Source: Acidobacteriota bacterium
GTDB taxonomy: Bacteria; Acidobacteriota; Thermoanaerobaculia; Multivoradales; Multivoraceae
DNA: 64,000 nt
Assembly: GCA_028877275.1 (NCBI GenBank)
Contig: JAPPFP010000021.1
Location: forward strand, 1-64,000
Reading direction: 5' to 3'
Shown here in pieces: positions 8,845 to 17,656 of the stretch. The position numbers and the translations under genes were made by a program. The notes below the pieces were generated by a model. It was not told the origin of the DNA, searched no databases, and saw only the letters and a program-made list of their open reading frames with translations. Numbering within the stretch: position 1 is the stretch's first letter; every line of letters begins with the position of its first letter.

Positions 8845-9414
8845 ATGGTTCGCCACGCGGAAAGCACCGCGAACCTGGCGAGTCGGTACACCTGGCACGA
8901 TCACGAGCCTCTGACCGAACTCGGGCACCGGCAGGCCCGTGAGGCCGGCCGGTTGCTGGCGGAGCAGTACCAACCGTCCCACCTGTACTGCAGCCGCTTC
9001 CGTCGCGCCCGCCAGACCGCCGACGAGATCGCGGTGGAGGTCGGCCTGCCGGTGGTCGAGATCGACGGCATTCAGGAACGATGCTTCGGGGAGCTTCGCG
9101 GAAAGCCCTGGGAGGTGTACCGGACGGTCGTCGCCGATCTCGACGTCGAGGAGTACTGGCACCACCAGGCGCCCGGTGGTGAGTCGCTCGTCGACGTCGC
9201 CTCGCGCGCGGCGCCGGTGTTGGCCGGGCTCGCCGACCGCCACCAGGGGCAGCAGGTCATCGTTGTCTCTCACGGCGGCGTGATGGCCGCACTGCGTGCG
9301 TGGATCGCCGGCACCTGGCGGAGCCGGCCGACGCCGACGCGGAACGCCGACGGTTTCCGGCTCGATCGCAACGGCTCGGAGTGGATACCTCCGAGCCCCC
9401 TGTTCCACATTTGA
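8845..9414 (+). CDS. Histidine phosphatase family protein (phosphoglycerate-mutase-like)
   Basis: The catalytic RHA motif appears at the very N-terminus (MVRHAESTANLASRY) and the second histidine in VVSHGGVMAAL near residue 145. The LTELGHRQAREAG helix and the acid ERCFGELRG are also typical. The protein is short for the branch (189 residues). The beta strand before RH normally begins a few residues earlier; the in-frame CTG codons at 8821 and 8830 (reading S-T-L-L-M-V-R-H) could be the real start and would overlap or touch the preceding stop. The natural substrate cannot be told from sequence; broad phosphomonoesterases and cobalamin phosphatases share this fold. Confidence 0.85.
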   Translation: MVRHAESTANLASRYTWHDHEPLTELGHRQAREAGRLLAEQYQPSHLYCSRFRRARQTADEIAVEVGLPVVEIDGIQERCFGELRGKPWEVYRTVVADLDVEEYWHHQAPGGESLVDVASRAAPVLAGLADRHQGQQVIVVSHGGVMAALRAWIAGTWRSRPTPTRNADGFRLDRNGSEWIPPSPLFHI

Positions 9415-9491
9415 GCCGGTGCCGTCCGCGGGCTGCTAGCATCGAGAATTCGATCGTGCGATGCGAGGTTGCCGGATGATGGAGACCTGAA

Positions 9492-10850
9492 GTGATGAAC
9501 TTCCTTACCCGTACCCTTGTGCTGCTCGGAGCGCTCTGCCTGCTGGTCACGGCGAGCTGTGGCCCCGAGGTTCCCACCGTCAACTTCTCGGTCATCCTGC
9601 CGATGACCGGTCCGGCCGGGATCTATGGCGAGGAGATCGCCAACGGCATCCAGTTGCGTCAGGACCGGCTGATTTCAGGCGACGAGGAACTGGCCTACAA
9701 CGTCGTCGTCGAAGTGATCGACTCCGAGGGCGACGCCCAGCAGGCCGCGTCGCTGCTCGAGACGGCCTTCTCGACGTCGCTGGCGGCGATCGGCGGCGCG
9801 ACGAGCGCCGAGGCTCTCGCCATGGTGCCGGTCGCCGAGGACGCGGACCGGGTTCTCATCTCGCCCTCGGCGTCGAGCCCCGAACTGAGTGGCGCGTCGG
9901 AGTACTTCTACCGGCTCTTCCCGAGCGCCGAGATCGAGGCGTCGACGATGGCGACCTTCCTTCGCGACCGGGTGAACGTCCAGCGGCTCGCGCTGGTGGT
10001 CGAGGACTCGGCGTTCGGCACGTCGCTGGCCGATTCGGTGGAGCAGGTGTGGGGAACGGAACTGGCGGGCCGGGTGACCTTCACTCCCTCCTCGGACCAG
10101 AACGCGATGGTGGCGGAGGCCCTGGGCTACGAGGCAGACGGCATCTACGTCGCGGCCTCGGGCGCCGCTCTCGCGGAGGCGATCCAGGCGCTCCGTCTCG
10201 CGGGCTTTGAGGGCGACAATCGGCTGGCCACGAGTTCGTCGCTGATGATCGAGGCGGTGCTCGAGGCCGCCGGTCCGGCCGCCAACGGGGTCTTCTTCAC
10301 GGCGCCGGTGTTTGACGTCGACGGTCCGGACGAACCGACCGCGTCGTTCGTTGCGGACTACCGCGAGAAGTTCACCGATCCGGCGGCCTGGACCGCCTAC
10401 CAGGAGGCCGTAGCGGAGGACGAGCGCGCGAGGACGGCTCTGCAGGGCATGGACCTCGGCAGTCCGGGCCTCGCGGCAGCGAGGGAGGAGGCCGAAGCGG
10501 CGGTGGATGCTCTGGCCGCCGCGAAGGAGGCGCTGAATACGCCCAGCTACTACGCCGGTCTCGGCTACGACTCGATGGGCGTCCTGATCGGGGCCCTGGC
10601 CGAACTCGAGGTGATCAACGTCCCGAGCGACTTCCTGAAGGGGATGCGCGCGATCCGGGAACTGCCGGGAGTCACCGGGACGATCCAGTTCCGCGAGACC
10701 GGGGACGTGCAGAAGTTCACCCGCATCTACCAGGTCGTCGACGGCAAACCGGTCGACTTCGAGAAGCACACAGAGGAGCGCATCCGCAAGCTGCGAGAAG
10801 AGATGCAGAGGGTCCAGCAGCAGATCGAGCGCGCGAACCGGAATCAGTAG
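9492..10850 (+). CDS. Branched-chain-amino-acid-type substrate-binding lipoprotein
   Basis: A signal sequence (TRTLVLLGALCLLV) ends in the lipobox TASC, so this is a lipid-anchored periplasmic protein. The mature part is a type I periplasmic binding fold of the LivK/Peripla_BP_6 group: FSVILPMTGPAGIYGEEIANGIQL near the start, VEVIDSEGDAQQA, AIGGATSAEALAMVP and ALVVEDSAFGTSL. Two features are odd: a charged Ala/Glu-rich helical insertion at about residues 300-350, just before YYAGLGYDSMG, and a terminal coiled-coil-like helix rich in Glu/Arg/Gln. No ABC permease or ATPase lies nearby, so it may serve a distant transporter or act as a sensor. Start is GTG 9492 or ATG 9495. Confidence 0.85.
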   Translation: MMNFLTRTLVLLGALCLLVTASCGPEVPTVNFSVILPMTGPAGIYGEEIANGIQLRQDRLISGDEELAYNVVVEVIDSEGDAQQAASLLETAFSTSLAAIGGATSAEALAMVPVAEDADRVLISPSASSPELSGASEYFYRLFPSAEIEASTMATFLRDRVNVQRLALVVEDSAFGTSLADSVEQVWGTELAGRVTFTPSSDQNAMVAEALGYEADGIYVAASGAALAEAIQALRLAGFEGDNRLATSSSLMIEAVLEAAGPAANGVFFTAPVFDVDGPDEPTASFVADYREKFTDPAAWTAYQEAVAEDERARTALQGMDLGSPGLAAAREEAEAAVDALAAAKEALNTPSYYAGLGYDSMGVLIGALAELEVINVPSDFLKGMRAIRELPGVTGTIQFRETGDVQKFTRIYQVVDGKPVDFEKHTEERIRKLREEMQRVQQQIERANRNQ

Positions 10851-10946
10851 CCGTTCGGCGGGGCGAGACGGATCGCTATACTGCGTCCGGCAACCTACCG
10901 AACGGTCGGCAGATAGTCCTCCCCGTCAACCAGGAGACCCGTTTCC

Positions 10947-12344
10947 ATGTCCGGAATCGTCCGCTACGGCAGCTACGTACCCTTCAACCGCATCCAGCGG
11001 TCCGCCATCGGCGCCGGCCGCGGTGAGCGCGCTGCCGCCAGCTATGACGAAGACTCCGCCTCGATGGCGGTCGAGGCGTCGCGCGAGGCGCTGCGCGAAC
11101 TGCCTGAAGGCGCCGCGGTCGACACGGTGGCCTTCGCGTCGACCAGCGCCCCCTACTCCGAGAAGCTGAACGCCGCGACCCTGCAGGCGGCGACGAACCT
11201 GCCCAAGTCGGTGACGGCGCTGGACCTGGGGGGCTCGACCCGCTCCGGTCTCTCGGCCCTTCTGGCCGGCATCGACATGGCGTCGGCGGGCCGCACGGTC
11301 CTCGTCGCCGCCAGCGAGGTGGTCGTCGGCGCGCCGAGCGGTCCGCGCGAGTCCGGCGGCGGCGACGCCGCGGCGGCCTTCGTCCTCGGCGGCAACGGCA
11401 CGGAACCGGTCGCCCGGCTGATCGGCCGCGCGTCCTGCACCGAAGAGGTGCTCGACGTCTGGAAGAGCCCGGGGATGCCTTTCGCCAAGCAGTGGGAGGA
11501 GCGTTTCGGTGCTGACGTGTACACGCCGCTCCTGGTCGAGACGTTCGGCCGCGCCCTGGCGGATGCCGGCGTGTCCGCCTCCGATCTCTCCAAGGTCGTG
11601 CTCGACGGCACGAACGCGCGCGTCTTCCGCGGCTTCCCCCGGCCCGCGGGCGTCGCCCCCGAACAGATCCTGGACGGGCTGGCAGGGACCGTGGGCCGCG
11701 CCGGCTCCGCTCACGCTGGCCTGGTGCTGGCGAGCGCGCTGGACGGCGCGTCGGCAGGCGACCGGATCGCGGTGGCGGTGGTCGCCGACGGCGTCGACGT
11801 CGCCGTGTTCGAGGTCACCGACGCGATCGACGGCGGCCGCCCGAAGCACTCCGTGGCGTCCTGGGTCGAGTCCAAGCGCAACGACCTGGCTTACACGACT
11901 TACCTCAAGTGGCGCGAAGTGCTGCCGTTCGAGCCCCCGCGCCGCCCGGACCCGGATCGGCCGGCGGCGCCTCCCATGCAGCGTGCCGAGCGCTGGAAGT
12001 TCGGTTTCCTGGGCTCCCGCTGCAACCGGTGCGGCAACACGAACCTGCCGCCGCAGCGCGTGTGCGTCGTCTGCCAGGCGGTCGACGACTCGACGGTCGA
12101 GCCCTACGCCGACGGCGAATGCCGGATCAGCACCTACACGCTCGACCGGCTCGCCTACTCGCTGCAGCCGCCGGTGATCGGCGCCGTGGTCGACTTCGAC
12201 AAGGGCGGCAGGATGCTCTGCCAGCTCACCGACGTCGACCCGGACAACGTTGGCATCGGCGATGAGTTGGAAATGACGTTCCGCCGCCTGTACACTGCGG
12301 GCGGCGTCCACAACTACTTCTGGAAGGCGCGTCCGAAGCGCTGA
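10947..12344 (+). CDS. HMG-CoA-synthase-like protein fused to a Zn-ribbon/OB-fold domain
   Basis: Residues 1-320 resemble the thiolase superfamily branch of KAS III / HMG-CoA synthase: SGIVRYGSYVPFNRI, SASMAVEASREAL and SGGGDAAAAFVLGG. The C-terminal 120 residues are a DUF35 module with zinc ligands in CNRCGNTNLPPQRVCVVC, followed by an OB fold. Such modules bind acyl-CoA substrates and partner thiolases. The SCP-x type thiolase follows 36 bp downstream, so the pair probably forms a complex for carbon-carbon bond making or cleavage on an acyl-CoA (for example side-chain degradation). The usual nucleophilic Cys region is not obvious in the synthase part, so it may be non-catalytic. Confidence 0.83.
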   Translation: MSGIVRYGSYVPFNRIQRSAIGAGRGERAAASYDEDSASMAVEASREALRELPEGAAVDTVAFASTSAPYSEKLNAATLQAATNLPKSVTALDLGGSTRSGLSALLAGIDMASAGRTVLVAASEVVVGAPSGPRESGGGDAAAAFVLGGNGTEPVARLIGRASCTEEVLDVWKSPGMPFAKQWEERFGADVYTPLLVETFGRALADAGVSASDLSKVVLDGTNARVFRGFPRPAGVAPEQILDGLAGTVGRAGSAHAGLVLASALDGASAGDRIAVAVVADGVDVAVFEVTDAIDGGRPKHSVASWVESKRNDLAYTTYLKWREVLPFEPPRRPDPDRPAAPPMQRAERWKFGFLGSRCNRCGNTNLPPQRVCVVCQAVDDSTVEPYADGECRISTYTLDRLAYSLQPPVIGAVVDFDKGGRMLCQLTDVDPDNVGIGDELEMTFRRLYTAGGVHNYFWKARPKR

Positions 12345-12380
12345 GCCGATCGACGGGATCGGGGAGACGAAGGAGAACCT

Positions 12381-13556
12381 ATGGCCAGCAAGGGAATCTG
12401 TGATCGCGTAGCCATCGTCGGTATGGGCTGCACCAAGTTCGGAGAGCACTGGAACCGCAGCGCCAGCGACCTGCTGGTCGATGCCGTGCAGGAGGCCTAC
12501 GGTTCCGCCGGGATCGAGCCGGACAACGTCGACGCCTACTGGCTCGGCACCACCGGCAGCGGCATCTCGGGCCTGACCCTCTCCGAGCCGCTGAAGATCC
12601 AGTACAAGCCGGTCACCCGGCTCGAGAACATGTGCGCCACCGGCAGCGAGGCGATCCGCAACGCCGCCTATGCGGTGGCGTCCGGCGCCTACGACCTGGT
12701 CATGGCGGTTGGCGTCGAGAAGCTGAAGGATTCCGGGTTCTCCGGCCTGACGGGCAGCGCCCCTCCGGGCGACGGCACCGAGTCCGGCATGACCGCGCCG
12801 GCCAACTTCTCCCTGCTGGCCCCCGCCTATGCCGAGAAGTACGGCGTCGATCTCGAGACGATGCGCGACGTGCTCACGCAGATCGCCTACAAGAACCACT
12901 ACAACGGCGCCCGTAACGAGAAGGCGCAGTTCCAGCGCGAGGTGCCGATCGAGAAGATCAACGCCTCTCCCAAGGTCGCCGGCATGCTCGGCATCATGGA
13001 CTGCTCGGGCGTCTCCGACGGCTCCGCCGCGGCGGTCATCTGCCGCGCCGAGGACGCCCACAAGTACAACGACAACCCGATCTTCATCAAGGCGCTGTCG
13101 TTCGTGGCCGGTCCCTCCGAGGGCGCCAAGCGCCAGGACTACGACTTCACGACCTTCCCCGAGGTCGTCGAGAGCGCCAGGGACGCCTACGTGCAGGCGG
13201 GCATCGAGGATCCGCGCGAGCAGATCAGCATGGCGGAAGTTCACGACTGCTTCACGCCGACCGAACTGGTGCTCATGGAGGACCTGGGGTTCTCGCCGCG
13301 CGGCCAGGCGTGGAAGGACACGATGGACGGCCGCTTCGACCTCGACGGCGAACAGCCGGTCAACCCCGATGGCGGCCTGAAGAGCTTCGGCCATCCGATC
13401 GGAGCCTCCGGCCTGCGGATGATGTACGAGATGTGGCTGCAGCTCCGCGGCGAGGCCGGTGAGCGTCAGATCGCCGATCCCAAGCTCGGCCTGACCCACA
13501 ACCTCGGCGGCGCCCCGGGCCGCTGCGTCAGCTTCGTCTCGGTCGTCGGCCTCTAG
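12381..13556 (+). CDS. Thiolase family protein (acetyl-CoA acetyltransferase, SCP-x type)
   Basis: The 391-residue protein has the thiolase nucleophile Cys85 in ENMCATGSEA, the catalytic histidine loops VHDCFTPTE and FGHPIGASGLRM, and the N-terminal VAIVGMGCTKFGEH of the SCP-x/non-classical thiolase branch. Known relatives cleave or condense 3-oxoacyl-CoAs, or act with DUF35 partners as aldolases on branched or steroid side chains. Its stop codon is 27 bp from the bidirectional terminator at 13583. The upstream DUF35 fusion protein is the likely partner. Confidence 0.9.
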   Translation: MASKGICDRVAIVGMGCTKFGEHWNRSASDLLVDAVQEAYGSAGIEPDNVDAYWLGTTGSGISGLTLSEPLKIQYKPVTRLENMCATGSEAIRNAAYAVASGAYDLVMAVGVEKLKDSGFSGLTGSAPPGDGTESGMTAPANFSLLAPAYAEKYGVDLETMRDVLTQIAYKNHYNGARNEKAQFQREVPIEKINASPKVAGMLGIMDCSGVSDGSAAAVICRAEDAHKYNDNPIFIKALSFVAGPSEGAKRQDYDFTTFPEVVESARDAYVQAGIEDPREQISMAEVHDCFTPTELVLMEDLGFSPRGQAWKDTMDGRFDLDGEQPVNPDGGLKSFGHPIGASGLRMMYEMWLQLRGEAGERQIADPKLGLTHNLGGAPGRCVSFVSVVGL

Positions 13557-13582
13557 GCGCTGACTGAAGCGCTAGTGCATGC

Positions 13583-13608
13583 GACCCCGCTGGCTTTCCA
13601 GCGGGGTC
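13583..13608. terminator. Bidirectional rho-independent-type hairpin
   Basis: An 11-bp perfect stem (gaccccgctgg with ccagcggggtc) closes a 4-base loop between the convergent thiolase and aminotransferase genes. On the plus strand it is followed by GTTTCGTT, a weak T-rich tail; the minus side lacks a long T run. Position and stem strength support a shared terminator. Confidence 0.7.
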
Positions 13609-13614
13609 GTTTCG

Positions 13615-14997
13615 TTAGTGCGCCGCCCGCGTCAGCGCCTCGTCTATCGCCGCCAGCGCGAACTCGACGTCGGCGTCCGTCAGCACCAGAGGCGGCTTGA
13701 TCCGGAGCACGTTGCCGTAGAGCCCGCCCTTGCCGACGAGGGCGCCGAGGTCCTTGAGCTCGTCGAGCACGCGGCCGGCGAGCGCGGTGCCCGGCGTCCT
13801 GGCTGCCCGGTCGGCGACCAGTTCGACGCCGATCATGAGTCCCTGGCCGCGGACATTGCCGATGGCTTCGTGACGCTCCGCCAGGGCCCGAAGACCGTCG
13901 AGGAGCCGGTTGCCCTGGACCTGGGCATTCTGCTGCAGGCCCTCCTCCTCGATGACCTCGAGCACGGCCAGGCCGGCCGCCGAGACGAGCGGATTGCCGC
14001 CGAACGTGTTGATGTGGAGTCTCTGGGCCAGGGCGGCGGCGATCTCCGACGTGGTGGCCACGGCCGCCAGCGGTAGTCCGTTGCCGATGCCCTTGGCCAT
14101 CGTGACGATCTCGGGAACGACGCCGGAGCGCTCGAAGCCCCAGAAGTTGTCGCCGGTGCGGCCGAAGCCGGTCTGCACCTCGTCCGCGATGCATACGCCG
14201 CCGTGGGTCCGGACGATCTCGTAGACCTCGGAGAGGTAGTTCGGCGCGCCCATCGTTACGCCGCCGGCGCCCTGGATCGGTTCCGAGATGAAGGCGGCGA
14301 CCTGGCCCGGGGTGGAGTAGCGGATGAGTTCGGCCACGTCCTCCGCGGAGCGGCTGGCGATCTGCTCAGGGGTGCCGGAGAGTGGATTGCGGTAGGGGTC
14401 CGGGTTCAGCGCGTGGTGCACCGGCCCGCCGCGCTGCACGCCGGACTTCCACGTGTGAATGCCGGTCAGCGCCCCGGTCGGCGCGCTGCCGCCGTGGTAG
14501 GCGTTGCGGATGCCGATGACGTCGGCGTGGCCGGTATGGAGCCGGGCCATCTGGATCGCCAGATCGTTCGCCTCGCTGCCGCTGTTCACGAAGTAGATGC
14601 GGTCCAGACTCGGCGGCAGCTTGGCCAGCAGCGCCTCGGCGAAGCGCGGCATGTTCGGGTGGAGGAAGGCGGTCGATCCGTGGGCCAGCAACGCCATCTG
14701 CTTCTGGACGGCGGCGACGATCTTCGGGTGGGAATGGCCGCAGGCGACGGTGCAGATGCCGGCGAACAGATCGAGATACCGTCGGCCGGTTTCGTCCCAG
14801 ACGTACTGCCGGTGGCCCTCGACCAGCATCACGGGTTCGCTGTAGAGGGTGAACAGGGCCGGGTTCACGTGCTGCCGGCGCAGTTCCAGAATCTTCTCGC
14901 GACCCGGTCCCAGGTAAGGCTCCGGCTGGTGGCTGCACGGCGGCAGTTCCAGAGCGCTGGATTGGGAAGAGGTCGCGACGTCGAGTGCCACGGTCAT
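13615..14997 (-). CDS. Class III (PLP-dependent) aminotransferase
   Basis: The 460-residue protein is an ornithine/GABA/AGXT2-type aminotransferase. Visible features are the substrate-domain [24 protein letters not shown], the PLP-phosphate loop [17 protein letters not shown], the aspartate motif [14 protein letters not shown] and the Schiff-base lysine in [12 protein letters not shown]. The N-terminal [18 protein letters not shown] resembles alanine-glyoxylate aminotransferase 2 and similar enzymes more than GabT, but the exact substrate is uncertain. It is transcribed toward the thiolase and ends at the shared terminator. The M20 peptidase upstream on the same strand is 114 bp away and might supply an amino-acid substrate. 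Confidence 0.88.
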   Translation of the reverse strand: MTVALDVATSSQSSALELPPCSHQPEPYLGPGREKILELRRQHVNPALFTLYSEPVMLVEGHRQYVWDETGRRYLDLFAGICTVACGHSHPKIVAAVQKQMALLAHGSTAFLHPNMPRFAEALLAKLPPSLDRIYFVNSGSEANDLAIQMARLHTGHADVIGIRNAYHGGSAPTGALTGIHTWKSGVQRGGPVHHALNPDPYRNPLSGTPEQIASRSAEDVAELIRYSTPGQVAAFISEPIQGAGGVTMGAPNYLSEVYEIVRTHGGVCIADEVQTGFGRTGDNFWGFERSGVVPEIVTMAKGIGNGLPLAAVATTSEIAAALAQRLHINTFGGNPLVSAAGLAVLEVIEEEGLQQNAQVQGNRLLDGLRALAERHEAIGNVRGQGLMIGVELVADRAARTPGTALAGRVLDELKDLGALVGKGGLYGNVLRIKPPLVLTDADVEFALAAIDEALTRAAH

Positions 14998-15110
14998 GGT
15001 TGCAGTTCCTCGGCGGCCCGTGTCTGAGGGGCCGGCTGTGTGATTCGCTGTTGCGGCCGCGCAGTGATCGCGGCGGCGTGGGAGGTAACACTAACTCAAG
15101 AGATCGACGC

Positions 15111-16496
15111 CTAGCTCAGGAGATCGACGATGGAGAGCGCCATCACCTGGGTCGACCTGGTGATGTCGGAGAGCAGACAGCGTTCGTCGGGCTGGTGGGC
15201 CTGTTCCAGTTCGCCCGGCCCGTAGGCGACGCACTGGCCGATGCCGCCGATGCGCTGGAAGTGCTTGTGATCGTAGGTGCCGGGGCTTGCCACGAGATCG
15301 GCGGCGTCGCCGGTCGTCGTCTCTATGGCGCGTCCGAGCGATTCGACCAGGGCGCAGTCGTTCGGCGTGTGGGTCGGCAGGACGCTCAGCAACTCCTCGA
15401 TTCCGAACTGAATCCCGGGCCGGCGGGCTTCCACTGCGTCGAGGACTCCCCGGACCTCGGCGCGCACGGCGTCCGGCCCCTCCTCGAGCAGGTAGCGCCG
15501 ATCGACGACGAGCTCGCACTCGTCGGCGACGCAGGGCGAGGGCAGGCCCTGGCCGTGACCGTCCAGGGCGGCCGAGGCACCCGGCTGGCGCGGACCCGCG
15601 CCAGCCGTGTCTCGGTCCGTACGGTCGTCCGCGACCGTGCGGACGTCATCGAGCCCTTCGATGACCTGGCCGCCGGCGATCGAGTTCATGTTGATCGTCG
15701 GCCGGCGCGCTCCTTCGGGCACCACGGGCAGTTCGGTGACCAGGTCGCCGATCGCGTCCTTGAGCCCCAGGGCTACGTCGGCCGCCGCGTCGATCGCCGA
15801 AGCGCCGAGGAACGGCATCGAGCCGTGGGCGATGCGGCCACGGGCGACGATGCGGAACCAGAGCACGCCCCGGTGGCCGATACAGATGCGGTTGGGGCTG
15901 AAGGGCTCGGGGATGATCACGTAGTCCGTCGTCCGGCTGGTGACCCGGCCGGTCGCGGCGAGGTGGGCCACGCCCGCGAGCCCGCCGCTCTCCTCGTCCA
16001 CCGTGCCGCTGATCTCGACCGTGCCGCGCAGCCCGATCCCGGTTCGTCGAACGGCTTCGGCGGCGAACACGGCGGCTGCCAGTCCGGCCTTCATGTCGGC
16101 GGCGCCGCGACCGTAGAGGTAACCGTCCCGAATCTCCCCGCCGAACGGGTCGACGGTCCACCCCTCGCCCGGCGGCACGACGTCGATGTGGCCGTTCAGG
16201 TGAAGCGCCGGCCGCGCCTCACGGCCGCGTCGCCGGCCGAGGACGTTGATCTTCGGGCGTTGCGGGTCGTCCCCGGGTCCCCGGATGTACTCGGTCTCGA
16301 AGCCGTCCGCCTCGAGCCGGACACCGAGCAACTCCGCGCACTCCCGGTAGGCGTCGCCGGGAGGGTTCACGGTCGGAATCCGAATCAACTGGGACGCAAA
16401 CGCCGCCGCTTCTTCGCCGCAGACCGCGGCTTCGGACAGGACGCGGTCCAGGAGGTCGTCGCGCAGCCGATCGAGGCCGCTGCCGGAGGGAGTCAT
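15111..16496 (-). CDS. M20 family metallopeptidase (ArgE/DapE-like) with a hairpin-bearing insertion
   Basis: This di-zinc amidohydrolase of 461 residues shows the M20 signatures: HIDVVPPGEG, DMKAGLAAAVFAAE, TVDEESGG with the catalytic Glu pair, CIGHRGVLWF, and the late ligand GTYDHKHFQRIGG. Start ATG 16496 (MTPSGSGLDRL) is preferred over the upstream open frame. The dimerisation domain has about 36 extra residues, roughly 282-317, between GGQVIEG and LPSPCVADECELVVDRR. In relatives these two motifs are nearly adjacent. The extra DNA (15546-15653) holds two strong hairpins, listed separately. Whether the enzyme still folds is unknown. It is divergent from the P1 peptidase with 64 bp between starts. 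Confidence 0.85.
   Translation of the reverse strand: MTPSGSGLDRLRDDLLDRVLSEAAVCGEEAAAFASQLIRIPTVNPPGDAYRECAELLGVRLEADGFETEYIRGPGDDPQRPKINVLGRRRGREARPALHLNGHIDVVPPGEGWTVDPFGGEIRDGYLYGRGAADMKAGLAAAVFAAEAVRRTGIGLRGTVEISGTVDEESGGLAGVAHLAATGRVTSRTTDYVIIPEPFSPNRICIGHRGVLWFRIVARGRIAHGSMPFLGASAIDAAADVALGLKDAIGDLVTELPVVPEGARRPTINMNSIAGGQVIEGLDDVRTVADDRTDRDTAGAGPRQPGASAALDGHGQGLPSPCVADECELVVDRRYLLEEGPDAVRAEVRGVLDAVEARRPGIQFGIEELLSVLPTHTPNDCALVESLGRAIETTTGDAADLVASPGTYDHKHFQRIGGIGQCVAYGPGELEQAHQPDERCLLSDITRSTQVMALSIVDLLS
15582..15644. repeat. Double hairpin inside the M20 gene insertion
   Basis: Two adjacent inverted repeats lie in the extra segment of the M20 gene. The first has a perfect 12-bp stem (15582-15593 with 15596-15607, two-base loop). 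The second has a 13-bp stem with one mismatch (15615-15627 with 15632-15644, four-base loop). Both keep the reading frame open. Palindromic elements inserted in frame in genes are known in other bacteria, such as Rickettsia palindromic elements; whether this is a comparable mobile repeat is inference from one copy. Confidence 0.6.
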
Positions 16497-16560
16497 GGGG
16501 ACGATGCGTGTCGCCGGTGGCTGCGTTCTGCGGGGCTGGTAGTACTCTTGCCAGACTACT

Positions 16561-17646
16561 ATGTTCGCGCGATGTGGATTCTGGATCGCGGCTCTCGGAG
16601 CGCTGGCCGTCGGCGCCTGGAGCCCTTGCGTGGCTGAAGAAGCCCCGGGCGACCCCGGCCTGACGGCGGTCGAGGGGCTTCGGGTCGGCCAGTTCACCTA
16701 CGAGGAGCGGCCCACCGGCTGCACCGTGGTGCTCGCGTTGGATGGCGCGGTCGGCGCGGTCGATGTCCGGGGCGGCGCGCCGGCGACGCGCGAGACGGCT
16801 TTGCTGAGTCCCCACAACATGATCCAGGAGCTTCACGCGGTGGTGCTGACCGGCGGCAGCGCCTATGGCCTCGACGCGTCCGGGGGAGTGATGCGCTACC
16901 TCGAGGAGCAGGACGTCGGCTACCGGGTCGGGGCCGGCGTCGTGCCGATCGTCGTCGCCGCGTCGCTGATGGACCTCGGCATGGGCGGCGCCAGCAAGCC
17001 GCGGCCGGACGCCGACTGCGGCTACCGCGCCGCGGCGGCCGCCGGCACGGGTCCGGTGGCCCAGGGCAACGTGGGCGCCGGCGCCGGCGCCACGGTGGGC
17101 AAGATGGGAGGTCGCGGATCGCGGATGAAGGGCGGTCTCGGCAGCGCCTCGATCAAGCTGGAGCAGGGCCCGTCGGCGGGCCTGGTGGTCGCGGCGCTCG
17201 TTGCGGTCAACGCGGTGGGCGACGTGATCGATCCGGCCACCGGCCAGGTGGTGGCGGGCGTTCGCGGCCCGAACGACGAACTGCTCGATGCCCGCAAGCT
17301 GCTGCGAAGCGGCCTCGGCCGCGATCGCCGCGCCAGCCAGCGGGAGGCGGAGAACCGGGAGAACACGACGATCGCCGTGGTCGCGACGAACGCGACCCTG
17401 AACCAGGCCGAGGCGACCCGAGTGGCGCAGATGGCACACGACGGTCTCGCCCGTTCGATCGTTCCCTCCCACACACCGGGCGACGGCGACACGGTGTTCG
17501 CGGTCGCAACCGGGGTCCTCGAAGGACCGGCCGACGTCAGCCGCATCGGCGCACTCGCTGCCGAGGCGCTCGCCGATGCGGTCCTCAACAGCGTGCGGCA
17601 GGCGGAGTCCCTTCCCGGCGTTCTCGCCGTCCGCGACCTGCCCTGA
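16561..17646 (+). CDS. P1 family peptidase (DmpA-like aminopeptidase/esterase)
   Basis: A signal peptide (FWIAALGALAVGAWSPCVAEE) directs this 361-residue Ntn-type hydrolase to the periplasm. Family features include the early LRVGQFTYEERPTGCTVVL, TGGSAYGLDASGGVMRYLEE, VPIVVAASLMDLG and NVGAGAGATVGKMGG. The self-cleavage/nucleophile region reads TNATLNQAEATRVAQMAHDGLARSI, where relatives have the Ser or Thr that becomes the new N-terminus. Known members cleave N-terminal residues from peptides, including D- or beta-amino acids. The precise specificity is unknown. Confidence 0.88.
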   Translation: MFARCGFWIAALGALAVGAWSPCVAEEAPGDPGLTAVEGLRVGQFTYEERPTGCTVVLALDGAVGAVDVRGGAPATRETALLSPHNMIQELHAVVLTGGSAYGLDASGGVMRYLEEQDVGYRVGAGVVPIVVAASLMDLGMGGASKPRPDADCGYRAAAAAGTGPVAQGNVGAGAGATVGKMGGRGSRMKGGLGSASIKLEQGPSAGLVVAALVAVNAVGDVIDPATGQVVAGVRGPNDELLDARKLLRSGLGRDRRASQREAENRENTTIAVVATNATLNQAEATRVAQMAHDGLARSIVPSHTPGDGDTVFAVATGVLEGPADVSRIGALAAEALADAVLNSVRQAESLPGVLAVRDLP

Positions 17647-17656
17647 GGTGCTTGCG

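Noticed and set aside
10926..13499. An 857-codon minus-strand frame over the HMGCS-like and thiolase genes
   Set aside because: It covers two recognisable plus-strand genes and has no domain pattern; it is a high-GC shadow.
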